From SSC3 sp963769585 (GTDB lineage Bacteria; Actinomycetota; Actinomycetes; Propionibacteriales; Nocardioidaceae): a DNA stretch of 64,000 nt. Made by a program: the position numbers and the translations under genes. Location: assembly GCA_963769585.1 (NCBI GenBank), contig CAVYMJ010000006.1, positions 868,001 to 932,000 of the forward strand, written 5' to 3'. Below, piece by piece: positions 50,340 through 59,319 of the stretch; position 1 is the first letter of the stretch, and every line of letters begins with the position of its first letter. A model generated the notes under the pieces. The model had not been told where the DNA came from. It ran no database searches and saw only the letters and a program-made list of their open reading frames with translations.

Positions 50340-51655
50340 CGACCGCCCTGCTTTACACCCTCGGGGTGGTGCTCTTCGTGGTCGGGCTGGCAGCCTCCAT
50401 CGGGCTCCACGAGCTCGGCCACATGATCCCTGCCAAGCGGTTCGGCGTGAAGGTGACGCAGTACTTCGTGGGGTTCGGTCGAACTGTGTGGTCCCGCACC
50501 GTCGGCGAGACCGAGTACGGCATCAAGGCGCTGCCACTGGGTGGCTACGTGAGGCTGGTCGGCATGCTGCCGCCCGCCAAGGGCGGCGACCCGCACGAGC
50601 TGCGGGAGACGAACACAGGGCTCTTCACCCAGCTGATCTCGGACGCGCGCAGTGCCGAGCGGGTGCACATCGAGCCCGGCGACGAGGACAGGCTCTTCTA
50701 CCGGCTGCCGTCGTGGAAGAAGGTCATCGTGATGGCCGGTGGCCCGTCGGTGAACATCGCGATCGCGTTCTTCATCTTCCTCGGAGTGTTCTCCACCTAC
50801 GGCAAGCAGTACGTCGAGTACGAGCCGGTCGTCGACAACATCTCGCCGTGCATCGTGCCGGCCGCCGAGACTGGCCGAGCCTGCACGGCGAGCGACCCGC
50901 TGGCTCCGGCGTACGCGGCGGGAATCCGCAACGGCGACAAGATCACGTCCTTCAACGGCACCGAGATCACCACCTGGGAGCAGCTGAGCCGGCTGATCCG
51001 CGCCAACGGTGGCAACCGGGCCGAGGTCGGCTACCTCCGCGACGGCAGGAGCGAGACCGTCACCACGCGCACCGTGGTGGCCTCGCGTCCCCGGGCGGTG
51101 GGCGACCAGGCGCTGGTCCCGGTCGGCTTCTTCGGCATCGGCCCGACCGAGCAGGTGCTCACCGAGACCGGCGGGGCGCTGTTCACCCTTCGGCAGATGG
51201 GCACGATGACCAAGGACACGGCTGCGGCCCTGGCCACCATGCCCGTCAAGGTGTGGGACGTCGCCCAGGCGATCGTGGGAGTTCAGGAGCGGGACCCCAA
51301 CGGCCCGGTCAGCATCGTCGGCGGTGGGCGGTTTGCGGGCGAGACGGTCGCGGACCAGCGGTTCACCGACCAGGAGAAGGTCGTCTTCGTCCTGATGCTT
51401 CTCGCCGGCTTCAACTTCTTCATCGGGATGTTCAACTTCATCCCGTTGCTCCCGCTGGATGGCGGGCACATCGCGGGTGCGCTCTACGAGGCAGCTCGTC
51501 GGGGCTTGGCCAAGCTGCGCGGCCGCCCGGATCCAGGTTTCGTCGACGTCGCGAAGCTCCTCCCCGTGGCGTACGTCGGGGCGGCGTCGCTGCTCCTGAT
51601 GGGCGTGGTGCTGATCGTGGCCGACCTCGTCGTACCGCTTCACCTGACGTCCTAA
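50336..51655 (+). CDS. rseP: Site-2 protease, M50 family (RseP/Rip1-like)
   Basis: A 439-aa intramembrane metalloprotease that cleaves transmembrane anti-sigma factors or other substrates. The zinc motif HELGH is at residues 25-29 in the first helix; the third ligand is in FNFIPLLPLDGGHIAGAL. A PDZ domain lies between (DPLAPAYAAGIRNGDKITSF NG). The gene sits between dxr and ispG exactly as mycobacterial rip1 does and overlaps dxr by GTGA. About four transmembrane helices. No anti-sigma factor gene is adjacent. Confidence 0.95.
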   Translation: MTTALLYTLGVVLFVVGLAASIGLHELGHMIPAKRFGVKVTQYFVGFGRTVWSRTVGETEYGIKALPLGGYVRLVGMLPPAKGGDPHELRETNTGLFTQLISDARSAERVHIEPGDEDRLFYRLPSWKKVIVMAGGPSVNIAIAFFIFLGVFSTYGKQYVEYEPVVDNISPCIVPAAETGRACTASDPLAPAYAAGIRNGDKITSFNGTEITTWEQLSRLIRANGGNRAEVGYLRDGRSETVTTRTVVASRPRAVGDQALVPVGFFGIGPTEQVLTETGGALFTLRQMGTMTKDTAAALATMPVKVWDVAQAIVGVQERDPNGPVSIVGGGRFAGETVADQRFTDQEKVVFVLMLLAGFNFFIGMFNFIPLLPLDGGHIAGALYEAARRGLAKLRGRPDPGFVDVAKLLPVAYVGAASLLLMGVVLIVADLVVPLHLTS

Positions 51656-51689
51656 CCTGCCGCGACCGGTCGCCGCCTAAGATCGACCC

Positions 51690-52841
51690 ATGACGTCGAT
51701 CTCGCTCGGGATGCCCGCTGCTCCGCCTCCCGTGCTCGCGCCGCGCCGGCAGAGCCGCAAGATCAAGGTGGGCAAGGTCGAGGTGGGCGGGGACGCCCCG
51801 ATCTCGGTGCAGTCCATGTGCACCACCCTCACCTCTGACGTCAACACCACCCTTCAGCAGATCGCCGAGCTGACCGCCTCCGGCTGCGACATCGTCCGGG
51901 TCGCCTGTCCCAGCCAGGACGACGCCGACGCCTTGGCCGAGATCGCCCAGCACTCCCAGATCCCGGTCATCGCCGACATCCACTTCCAGCCGAAGTACGT
52001 CTTCGCCGCGATCGAGGCCGGCTGTGCCGCCGTACGGGTGAACCCCGGCAACATCCGCAAGTTCGACGACCAGATCAAGCAGATCGCCGCAGCGGCCAAG
52101 GATCACGGAACCTCGATCCGGATCGGGGTCAACGCCGGTTCGCTCGACCCGCGCCTGCTGGAGAAGTACGGCAAGGCCACAGCAGAGGCGCTCGTCGAGT
52201 CAGCGGTCTGGGAGGCGGGCCTCTTCGAGGAGCACGACTTCCACGACTTCAAGATCTCGGTCAAGCACAACGACCCGGTCGTCATGGTGCGGGCCTACGA
52301 GATGCTCGCCGAGGCCGGCGACTGGCCGCTTCACCTCGGAGTCACCGAGGCCGGCCCCGCGTTCCAGGGGACGATCAAGTCGAGCGTCGCCTTCGGAGCG
52401 CTGTTGTCCAAGGGCATCGGCGACACGATCCGCGTCTCGCTCAGCGCGCCTCCGGTCGAGGAGGTCAAGGTCGGCATCCAGATCCTCCAGTCGCTCAACC
52501 TTCGCCCGCGCAAGCTCGAGATCGTCTCCTGCCCGTCCTGTGGTCGCGCCCAGGTCGACGTCTACAAGCTCGCCGAGGAGGTGACCGCCGGCCTCGAGGG
52601 CATGGAGGTTCCTCTGCGGGTCGCTGTCATGGGATGCGTGGTGAACGGCCCCGGTGAAGCTCGCGAGGCGGACCTCGGCGTCGCGTCGGGCAATGGCAAG
52701 GGTCAGATCTTCGTCAAGGGCGAGGTGATCAAGACCGTCCCGGAGTCCAAGATCGTGGAGACGCTGATCGAGGAGGCGATGCGCCTCGCCGAGGACATGG
52801 AGCCCATCGAAGGCGAAACGCCGCGGGTCTCGGTCAGCTGA
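51690..52841 (+). CDS. ispG: (E)-4-hydroxy-3-methylbut-2-enyl-diphosphate synthase
   Basis: A 383-aa iron-sulfur enzyme of the MEP pathway. ISVQSMCTTLTSDVNTTLQQ, CDIVRVACPSQDDADALAEI and VRVNPGNIRKFDDQIKQIA form the TIM-barrel part. The 4Fe-4S ligands are in SCPSCGRAQVDVYK and VMGCVVNGPGEAREADLG. TAAGAT is exactly six bases before ATG, so it is probably leaderless and transcribed apart from the protease gene 34 bases upstream. Length is typical. Confidence 0.97.
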   Translation: MTSISLGMPAAPPPVLAPRRQSRKIKVGKVEVGGDAPISVQSMCTTLTSDVNTTLQQIAELTASGCDIVRVACPSQDDADALAEIAQHSQIPVIADIHFQPKYVFAAIEAGCAAVRVNPGNIRKFDDQIKQIAAAAKDHGTSIRIGVNAGSLDPRLLEKYGKATAEALVESAVWEAGLFEEHDFHDFKISVKHNDPVVMVRAYEMLAEAGDWPLHLGVTEAGPAFQGTIKSSVAFGALLSKGIGDTIRVSLSAPPVEEVKVGIQILQSLNLRPRKLEIVSCPSCGRAQVDVYKLAEEVTAGLEGMEVPLRVAVMGCVVNGPGEAREADLGVASGNGKGQIFVKGEVIKTVPESKIVETLIEEAMRLAEDMEPIEGETPRVSVS

Positions 52842-52882
52842 GGCACGGTTCGCACCACGAGCCCACGGCGTAGGCTTCGACT

Positions 52883-53728
52883 GTGCTCCGGACACAGCGG
52901 GGCCTCCGATTGCTGGGGCCGGACGACCTGACCGCGCTGACCGACCTTGTCGCGCGCAAGCCTGTGCAACATGTGTTCACCGACTACCGCGCCCGTTCCA
53001 CGCAGCTGGACCGTCGGCGTCTCGGCGGCGAGGTTTGGGGGTACGTCGTGGGTGGCGAGCTGGTCTCGGCCTGTCACGCGGCGGCCAACCTGGTGCCCGT
53101 CGAGGCCTCCGGGGACGCGCTCGACGCGTTCGCAGCCAGGGCCATCGCCCAAGGCAGGCGTTGCGCGACCATCGTGGGACCCGCCAACGAGGTACGCGGT
53201 CTGTGGGAGCGGCTGGAGCACTCCTGGTCACCAGCCAGGGAGTTCCGCTGGAACCAGCCGCACCTGGAGATCGCGAAGAGACCAGCCGTCAGGCCGGATC
53301 CCCTGGTGCGCCGTACCAGCCATCGTGATCTGCACGCCGTCTACCCGGCCTGTGTGGCGATGCACACCGAGGAGCTCGGCATCTCGCCGGAGGCTGGTGG
53401 GGGAGGCGACCTCTACCGGGCCAGGGTCGCCCAGCTGATTGAGCGTGGCTGGTCCTTCGCCCGGATCGCTGAGGGACGGGTGCTCTTCAAGGCCGAGATC
53501 GCCTCGGTGTCGCCGTACGCCTGCCAGGTGCAGGGGGTCTACGTCGACCCCGCCCATCGCGGGCAGGGCCTGGCCACCGCAGGCATGGCGGCGGTCGTCG
53601 AGATCGCCCGCAAGGAGATCGCGCCGGTCGTCTCGCTCTACGTCAACGAGCACAACCTCTCGGCTCGCCGCGCCTACGCCAATGTCGGCTTCACCCAGAC
53701 CTCGGAGTTCGGCACCATCCTGTTCTGA
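52883..53728 (+). CDS. GNAT acetyltransferase with DUF4081 domain
   Basis: A 281-aa two-domain protein. The N-terminal half (LDRRRLGGEVWGYVVGGELV, CATIVGPANEVRGLWERLE) fits DUF4081; the C-terminal GNAT domain has VQGVYVDPAHRGQGLATAGM, with RGQGLA for acetyl-CoA binding, and VSLYVNEHNLSARRAYANVG F. The gene follows ispG as in many actinobacteria. TAGGCT is six bases before GTG. The acceptor substrate is unknown. The stop region has a 12-bp direct duplication (TGTTCTGAGGCC at 53721 and 53739). Confidence 0.9.
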   Translation: MLRTQRGLRLLGPDDLTALTDLVARKPVQHVFTDYRARSTQLDRRRLGGEVWGYVVGGELVSACHAAANLVPVEASGDALDAFAARAIAQGRRCATIVGPANEVRGLWERLEHSWSPAREFRWNQPHLEIAKRPAVRPDPLVRRTSHRDLHAVYPACVAMHTEELGISPEAGGGGDLYRARVAQLIERGWSFARIAEGRVLFKAEIASVSPYACQVQGVYVDPAHRGQGLATAGMAAVVEIARKEIAPVVSLYVNEHNLSARRAYANVGFTQTSEFGTILF

Positions 53729-53806
53729 GGCCCCAGCTTGTTCTGAGGCCAGCGGTGAGAGGTCCTCAACCTTGTGACGCCGCGGCGCTGGGGTAGGTTC
53801 GGGCGC

Positions 53807-54178
53807 ATGCCTCAAGCCCTGCGCCCGGACGCCAAGCTCGTTGTCGCAGCGTTCCTGGGCTCGGGCACTCTGCACCTGGCGCGCCCGGAGATCTGGGAGC
53901 CGATGATGCCAGCCGCGGTGCCCGCCCACCGCGAGGTCATCCTCGGCTCCGGCGTGGCCGAGATCGTCTGTGCGGCAGGGATGATCTTCCCGCCGACCCG
54001 CAGGCTGGCCGGGTACGCCAGTGCGGCACTGCTGACGGTGGTGTACGCCGGCAACGTGAAGGTGGCCCTCGACGCTTCTCGGAGCCGGAAGCCTGCGGTC
54101 AAGGCGATGGCCTATGGCCGGTTGCCTCTGCAGCTCCCGCTGATCTGGGCGGCCTGGAAGACGGGTCGCCGAGGGTAG
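53807..54178 (+). CDS. DoxX-like small membrane protein
   Basis: A 123-aa protein with about four hydrophobic segments: AKLVVAAFLGSGTLHLARPE, REVILGSGVAEIVCAAGMIF, LAGYASAALLTVVYAGNVKV and YGRLPLQLPLIWAAW. This fits the DoxX/YphA fold, whose members are often redox-linked membrane subunits, but no function is assignable. ATG at 53807 is chosen because TTGTGA-16-TAGGTT (53772-53799) forms a promoter ending seven bases before it; the in-frame GTG at 53774 lies within that -35. Confidence 0.8.
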   Translation: MPQALRPDAKLVVAAFLGSGTLHLARPEIWEPMMPAAVPAHREVILGSGVAEIVCAAGMIFPPTRRLAGYASAALLTVVYAGNVKVALDASRSRKPAVKAMAYGRLPLQLPLIWAAWKTGRRG

Positions 54179-54192
54179 GTAGCCTTTCGTCC

Positions 54193-55953
54193 ATGATCAT
54201 GCGGATGTCGACCCTGTTCGTTCGGACCCTGCGGGACGACCCGGCGGACGCGGAGGTGCCGAGCCACCGGTTGCTCGTGCGCGCGGGCTACATCCGGCGA
54301 GCAGCGCCCGGTGGCTACACCTGGCTGCCGCTCGGGCTGAGGGTGCTGCGGAACGTGGAGCGGATCGTCCGCGAGGAGATGGACGCCATGGGCGCCCAGG
54401 AGCTCCAGTTCCCGGCGCTGCTGCCGCGCGAGCCCTACGAGGCCACGGGCCGCTGGGCCGAGTACGGCGACGGGGTCTTCCGCCTCAAGGACCGCAAGAA
54501 CGCCGACTTCCTGCTCGGACCGACCCACGAGGAGATGTTCACCCTCGTGGTCAAGGACCTGTACTCGTCGTACAAGGACCTCCCGGTGTGGCTGTACCAG
54601 ATCCAGACCAAGTACCGCGACGAGGCCCGTCCTCGGGCCGGCCTCCTGCGCGGGCGTGAGTTCGTGATGAAGGACAGCTACTCCTTCGACGTCTCCGACG
54701 CCGGCCTCGAGGCGTCGTACCAGGCGCACCGTGCGGCCTACGTCAAGATCTTCGACCGGCTCGGCTTCGACTACGTCATCGTCAAGGCGACCGCCGGTGC
54801 CATGGGTGGCTCGAAGTCCGAGGAGTTCCTGGCCAACGCCGAGGTGGGTGAGGACACCTACGTGCGGTGCACCGGCTGCGACTACGCCGCCAACGTGGAG
54901 GCCGTCCAGGTGCGGGTTCCCGATCCCCTCCCCTACGACGACGCCCCGGTGGCCCACGCGGAGGCCACACCCGACACGCCGACCATCGAGACCCTGGTGG
55001 CTCACCTGAACGCTGGCTTCCCCCGCGACGACCGTCCGTGGCGGGCCGGCGACACCCTCAAGAACGTCCTGGTCGTGCTCGTCCACCCCGACGGCACCCG
55101 TGAGCCCTTGGCCATCGGCCTTCCCGGCGACCGCGAGGTCGACCAGAAGCGGCTCGAGGGTCAGCTCGAGCCGATCCAGGTCGAGGCCATGGACGAGCTG
55201 GAGCTGAGGAAGCACCCCGCACTCGTCAAGGGCTACATCGGGCCCGGCGTCCTGGGGGAGCAGAACGAGTCCAAGATCCGGTACCTGGTCGACCCCCGGG
55301 TCGTCACCGGCACCCGCTGGGTGACCGGTGCCGACGTCGACGGCTCGCACGTCCTCGACCTCGTCGCGGGGCGCGACTTCACCCCCGACGGCACGATCGA
55401 GGCCGCCGAGATCCGTGACGGCGACCCCTGCCCCAACTGTGACGGCACCCTCCAGTCGGCGCGGGGCATCGAGATGGGCCACATCTTCCAGCTCGGCAGG
55501 AAGTACGCCGACGCGCTGGACCTGAAGGTCCTCGACGAGAACGGCAAGCTCGTCACCGTCACGATGGGCTCCTACGGCGTCGGGGTCTCCCGCGCCGTGG
55601 CGGCGGTGGCGGAGAACACTCATGACGAGCTCGGGCTCTGCTGGCCCAGGGAGCTGGCCCCGGCCGACGTACACCTGGTGGCGACGGGCAAGGACGAGGC
55701 CGTCTTCGCGGAGGCGCAAAGGGTCGCCGAGGCGCTGTCGTCCCGCGGGGTCAGCGTGCTCTACGACGACCGTTGGAAGATGAGCCCGGGCGTGAAGTTC
55801 AAGGACGCGGAGCTGCTCGGCATGCCCACGATCGTCGTGGTCGGCAAGGGGCTGGAGCAGGGGACGATCGAGGTCAGGGACCGGGCTACGGGCGAGCGCG
55901 AGGAGATCGCGGTCGACCAGGTCGTCGAGCACGTGGTGGCCCGTGTCGGTTGA
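54193..55953 (+). CDS. proS: Prolyl-tRNA synthetase
   Basis: A 586-aa class II aminoacyl-tRNA synthetase of the bacterial type with an inserted editing domain. RMSTLFVRTLRDDPADAEVP, GYIRRAAPGGYTWLPLGLR (motif 1), TKYRDEARPRAGLLRGREFV (motif 2) and SYGVGVSRAVAAVAENTHDE (motif 3) are clear. The insertion has KATAGAMGGSKSEEFLANAE. The anticodon-binding domain ends the protein. TAGCCT is seven bases before ATG. The HAD gene overlaps its end by 11 bases. Confidence 0.96.
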   Translation: MIMRMSTLFVRTLRDDPADAEVPSHRLLVRAGYIRRAAPGGYTWLPLGLRVLRNVERIVREEMDAMGAQELQFPALLPREPYEATGRWAEYGDGVFRLKDRKNADFLLGPTHEEMFTLVVKDLYSSYKDLPVWLYQIQTKYRDEARPRAGLLRGREFVMKDSYSFDVSDAGLEASYQAHRAAYVKIFDRLGFDYVIVKATAGAMGGSKSEEFLANAEVGEDTYVRCTGCDYAANVEAVQVRVPDPLPYDDAPVAHAEATPDTPTIETLVAHLNAGFPRDDRPWRAGDTLKNVLVVLVHPDGTREPLAIGLPGDREVDQKRLEGQLEPIQVEAMDELELRKHPALVKGYIGPGVLGEQNESKIRYLVDPRVVTGTRWVTGADVDGSHVLDLVAGRDFTPDGTIEAAEIRDGDPCPNCDGTLQSARGIEMGHIFQLGRKYADALDLKVLDENGKLVTVTMGSYGVGVSRAVAAVAENTHDELGLCWPRELAPADVHLVATGKDEAVFAEAQRVAEALSSRGVSVLYDDRWKMSPGVKFKDAELLGMPTIVVVGKGLEQGTIEVRDRATGEREEIAVDQVVEHVVARVG

Positions 55954-56644
55954 GGCGGTCATCTTCGACTGGGGCGGCACGCTGACCCCGTGGGTGACCG
56001 TGGACTACAGCGACGAGTGGCGCGCCGTAGCGCGGGTGGTGGCACCCGAGGACCCGGAGACCGTCGCTGAGCGCCTCTTGAGTGCCTCGACCCAGATCTG
56101 GACGCGCTCGCGCGACGAGCACCGGTCCGGCACCTTGGAGGAGATCTGCCGGATGGCCGGCATCGGGTACGACGAGCAGCACCTCTCGGCGTACCGCGCG
56201 TTCTGGGACCCGGCCACTGTCACTGATCCGGACGTGCCCGAGCTCTTCGGCCGGCTTCGCAGCGACGGCGTCAAGGTCGGGGTGCTGTCCAACACCGTCT
56301 GGCCGCGTGAGTGGCACGAGTCGTACTTCGTCCGGGACCAGGTGCTGGAGCTGATCGACGCGGCCGTGTACACCAGCGAGATCCCCTGGACCAAGCCCGC
56401 GCCAGAGGCCTTTGAGGCCGCGATGCTCGCAGTAGGGGTGTCGGACCCGTCCCGGTGCGTCTTTGTCGGCGACCGGCTCTTCGAGGACATCTGGGGCGCG
56501 TCGGCCTACGGCATGAGGACGATCCACGTCCCACACTCGGAGATCCCGACCGACCAGCTCGGACACAGCAAGGGAGAGCCAGACGCCGTCGTCCGCCGGC
56601 TGGCGGAGATCTACGCGCTCGTCGACGGCTGGCGAAGGTCCTGA
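55943..56644 (+). CDS. HAD-superfamily hydrolase
   Basis: A 233-aa haloacid-dehalogenase-type phosphatase. Motif 1 is VIFDWGGTLTPW, where the usual second Asp of DxD is Gly, seen in several HAD subgroups; motif 2 GVLSNTVWPREW; motif 3 Lys in PWTKPAPEAF; motif 4 CVFVGDRLFEDIWGASAYG. The cap is alpha-helical. GTG overlaps the proS stop by 11 bases, so translation may be coupled. The substrate is unknown and catalytic activity may differ because of the Gly. Confidence 0.88.
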   Translation: MSVEAVIFDWGGTLTPWVTVDYSDEWRAVARVVAPEDPETVAERLLSASTQIWTRSRDEHRSGTLEEICRMAGIGYDEQHLSAYRAFWDPATVTDPDVPELFGRLRSDGVKVGVLSNTVWPREWHESYFVRDQVLELIDAAVYTSEIPWTKPAPEAFEAAMLAVGVSDPSRCVFVGDRLFEDIWGASAYGMRTIHVPHSEIPTDQLGHSKGEPDAVVRRLAEIYALVDGWRRS

Positions 56645-56746
56645 CCTGCAGGAACCTGCAAAAGATTCTCCGGCTGAACTCTTCTCCTGACGGAAGTTCC
56701 TCAGCAGGATGCCTAGGACACAGCCGCGAACGACGGAGGACCCTGC

Positions 56747-57667
56747 ATGAGCCGCTCAGCCTTACGACGCACGATGGCCCGCGGAGCGGCCCTCGCGATG
56801 CTGGGGATCGCTGCGATCCCGGTGCAGGCGACGACTGCTGCAGCCGACTGCCTCGACACAGTTGCCGACAGCGCACGAAGCGCGGACGGGAGCCCGCAGC
56901 GGGAGGCCGACCATCGCGACGTCAGCCCGGCCCAGCAGCGCGCAATCGAGAAGCAGGCCAAGCGACTGGTGGCCTCCAAGTCCGCGAGCCAGCAGGCCGC
57001 TGCCGCGAACTCCAAGGGGTCGGTGCCGGTGTACTTCCACGTCATGACCTCGACCTCCGGCGCCGGGGACGTCACCCAGCAGCAGATCAACGACCAGATG
57101 GCAGTGCTCAACAAGACGTTCTCGGGCGGCGAGGGCGGTGCCAACACCGGCATCGGCTTCACGCTCGCCGGCGTCGACCGGTACGCGAACAACAACTGGC
57201 ACAACGACCGGCAGAGCACCAAGTACCGCGCCCAGACGCGGCTGGGCGGCAAGAACGCCCTCAACATCTGGTTGGTGAACTTCTCCTACCTGGGAATCGC
57301 CACGTTCCCTTGGGACTACTCGTCCAGCGGCGCCGTCGACGGCATCCGGGTGCACTTCAACTCACTGCCTGGCGGGGGGATCGCCAACTACAACCTGGGC
57401 GAGACCGCGACGCACGAGGCGGGCCACTGGTTCGGGCTGTACCACACCTTCCAGGGCGGTTGCACGACCACGAACGACGAGGTCGCCGACACCCCGGCAC
57501 AGGCGAGCGCGTCAAGCGGCTGCCCCGAGGGCAGGGACTCCTGCTCTTTGCCGGGGCTGGACCCGATCCACAACTACATGGACTACAGCTACGACTCCTG
57601 CTACACGCAGTTCAGTGCCGGTCAGAGCGCCCGGATGGACTCGATGTGGACGGCGTACCGGGGCTGA
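56747..57667 (+). CDS. Secreted M43-type zinc metalloprotease
   Basis: A 306-aa pappalysin-family (M43) protease. A Sec signal peptide is evident (TMARGAALAMLGIAAIPVQA), then a pro-region rich in Ala/Gln/Lys. The catalytic motif ATHEAGHWFGLYHTFQG starts at His223; the zinc helix HEAGHxxGLxH and the Met-turn NYMDYSYDSC are complete. At least six Cys in the mature part (GCTTT, SGCPEG, DSCSL, YDSCY) suggest disulfides. GGAGGAC precedes ATG. A minisatellite follows immediately after the stop. Confidence 0.92.
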   Translation: MSRSALRRTMARGAALAMLGIAAIPVQATTAAADCLDTVADSARSADGSPQREADHRDVSPAQQRAIEKQAKRLVASKSASQQAAAANSKGSVPVYFHVMTSTSGAGDVTQQQINDQMAVLNKTFSGGEGGANTGIGFTLAGVDRYANNNWHNDRQSTKYRAQTRLGGKNALNIWLVNFSYLGIATFPWDYSSSGAVDGIRVHFNSLPGGGIANYNLGETATHEAGHWFGLYHTFQGGCTTTNDEVADTPAQASASSGCPEGRDSCSLPGLDPIHNYMDYSYDSCYTQFSAGQSARMDSMWTAYRG

Positions 57668-57674
57668 CCCAGCG

Positions 57675-57756
57675 CCCGGCTCAGGGGCCCGGCTCAGGGG
57701 GCCGGCTCAGGGGGCCGGCTCAGGGGCCCGGCTCAGGGATCGGGCCCAGAGCCGGG
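57675..57756. repeat. 13-bp minisatellite with one inverted unit
   Basis: Five head-to-tail units CCCGGCTCAGGGG or GCCGGCTCAGGGG begin at 57675, 57688, 57701, 57714 and 57727. GAGCCGGG (57749-57756) is an inverted copy of the CCCGGCTC core and can pair with any unit. It fills the gap between convergent genes. The core TGAGCCGGG is shared with the array at 10712. Confidence 0.85.
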
Positions 57757-57757
57757 C

Positions 57758-58182
57758 TCACAGTTCGGCTAGCCCCGGGAAGGCCTCTGGGCGCCCACCG
57801 AACCCGAGGAGTCGTACGGCGGCGTCGGTGAGCGCATCGACCGCCCACCGCCGCTGCGCGCCGACCGTGCTGCCGACGGCTTGTGCGTAGACCTCGGCAC
57901 AGCGGTCCTCGATGCCACGCGCCTCGGTCCGGATCTGCGGCGGCGTCAGCGCGGGGCCGGCCAGATCGTAGGCGACCTCGGCCACGACAGGGTCGCCTCC
58001 GAGGGCGCGCACCATGAGCTGGAGCCGGTCGCGGCGCGCCCTATGGGTCGCGTACGCCGCGTCGATCGCCGCCCCGTCGGCGGGGTTCGACGCGTCCGAG
58101 AGTCGTCCCCCAGGACGCCGTACACGTGCAGCGCGGCATGCTCGCCGGCCAGCGCGGCCTGGAGCGCCTCGAGCGCGGTCAT
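57758..58182 (-). pseudogene. Ferritin-like DUF4439 gene with a frameshift
   Basis: ATG at 58182 starts MTALEALQAALAGEHAALHV YGVLG in one frame. The natural continuation, GRLSDASNPADGAAIDAAYA THRARRDRLQLMVRALGG and on to GGRPEAFPGLAEL, is in another frame. They join if one base is added to the run of five C (plus strand 58107-58111); the repaired protein would be 141 aa, a ferritin-like helical bundle. ATG overlaps the upstream lipoprotein stop (ATGA). It is either a recent mutation, a phase-variable tract or a sequencing error. Read in the first frame it would end early with an arginine-rich nonsense tail. Confidence 0.75.
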
Positions 58183-58640
58183 CCCAGCCCCCGGATCGTG
58201 ATGGCCTGCTGGGCGGCGGCCGCGGCCATCCCGGCGAGTACTCGGGCGAAAGGACCGCTCTGGGCGCGCAAGGCTCCAGCACGCAGCTGCGCCGCCAGCT
58301 CATCCTCGGCCTGGGCCAGCGCAAGGTAGGCCAGGCGGTCCCCGCCGACGAAGCCGGTCCCCGGACTCGGGTCCGGCCCTGGGCCGGGCAGTGCCTCGGC
58401 AAGCAGCCGGCGGTGGGCAAGGTGCACCCTGCGGGTCGCAGCCAGCGCTCTGCGCCGTCGGGGCCGGCCTTGGGTCACCGAGTCGAGCAAGGCCAGGAAG
58501 GCCGTCTGGGCGGCCAGGGCCTCGGCGACGATCTCCTCGTCAGGGTTGGCGGGGACCGGCGGTGCGGAGTCGTCCGGCCGGCAGGCACTGAGCACACCAG
58601 CAGCCAGGGTTGCGGTCAGCACGGTCCGACGAGAGAGCAC
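58179..58640 (-). CDS. Lipoprotein of unknown function
   Basis: A 153-aa lipoprotein: signal MLSRRTVLTATLAAGVLSAC with lipobox LSAC and Cys20 as lipid anchor. The mature part is Ala/Leu/Arg-rich and helical (EEIVAEALAAQTAFLALLDS, RLAYLALAQAEDELAAQLRA), perhaps a helical bundle like its partner. It overlaps the frameshifted ferritin-like gene by ATGA, so the two were one translational unit. TAGAGT lies six bases before GTG (leaderless candidate). No named family recognised. Confidence 0.78.
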   Translation of the reverse strand: MLSRRTVLTATLAAGVLSACRPDDSAPPVPANPDEEIVAEALAAQTAFLALLDSVTQGRPRRRRALAATRRVHLAHRRLLAEALPGPGPDPSPGTGFVGGDRLAYLALAQAEDELAAQLRAGALRAQSGPFARVLAGMAAAAAQQAITIRGLG

Positions 58641-58655
58641 CGCAGGACTCTAACC

Positions 58656-59231
58656 TCAGTCGATCGAGAAGCCGATCAGCCGGTAGACATCCTTCTCGCG
58701 TCGCATCGAGACCGTGAACGAGGAGTCCGGGTGTGCCTCGCTCGTATTGCGCAGGCTGCCGTCTTCGAAGAAGGACTTGGTCTCCGGTACGTCGAAGCGC
58801 ACCCGAGCCGTGGTACCGAGGTCGGACTCGATGAGCCGGATCCGGTCGATGGCCACCTCGAACGGGTAGACCGACCAGCCCTCCTCAACCCGCCGGGCCA
58901 GCTCCGCGCGGAGCTCTCTGCACCCTTGGCAGGGCCGCTTTCCCGCGCTGGCGTCCAAGACCAGCGACCCGTCGTTGGTGGCCAGGGAGTAGGCCCAGGC
59001 GTGCACGACGTAGGTGGCGAAGGCCTTCTTCCCCGCGTCGCCCTTGGTGGGGGGCGGCAGGGTGGGTCGCTCGGCCACGGGCCGGCTGGTGGTGGGTGTG
59101 GGTGTCGGTGTGGGTGTGGGCGTCGCCGTGGTCGGGCCAGCGGTGGGCGCTGCGGCCGGCTCGTCGTCGTTGCTACAGGCAGCGAGGGTCAAGCCGCAGG
59201 CAAGGGCAAGGGCGAGGCCGGTCCGGAGCAT
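58656..59231 (-). CDS. Lipoprotein, DUF6318-like
   Basis: A 191-aa lipoprotein: signal MLRTGLALALACGLTLAACS with lipobox LAAC, then a flexible Thr/Pro linker made of TP repeats (TATPTPTPTPTP). The folded part has AFATYVVHAWAYSLATNDGS, a CQGC pair and strands VRFDVPETKSFFEDGSLRN ending in YRLIGFSID, resembling DUF6318, a family of actinobacterial lipoproteins without known role. ATG at 59231 is chosen because it opens the signal peptide; the long open frame upstream has none. It is divergent from rimP and 15 bases from the next lipoprotein start. Confidence 0.82.
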   Translation of the reverse strand: MLRTGLALALACGLTLAACSNDDEPAAAPTAGPTTATPTPTPTPTPTTSRPVAERPTLPPPTKGDAGKKAFATYVVHAWAYSLATNDGSLVLDASAGKRPCQGCRELRAELARRVEEGWSVYPFEVAIDRIRLIESDLGTTARVRFDVPETKSFFEDGSLRNTSEAHPDSSFTVSMRREKDVYRLIGFSID

Positions 59232-59319
59232 GCCTGAGGCTACCAACGCGTGGTGGTGGGAACAGGTCGGTCGGTGCGCTAGCGTTTGGTTCGACAACAG
59301 CACAGCAGGAAGGACGCCC

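Noticed and set aside
58107..58111. Programmed frameshift in the ferritin-like gene
   Set aside because: No slippery heptamer with downstream structure or internal ribosome signal was seen; mutation or base-call error is simpler.
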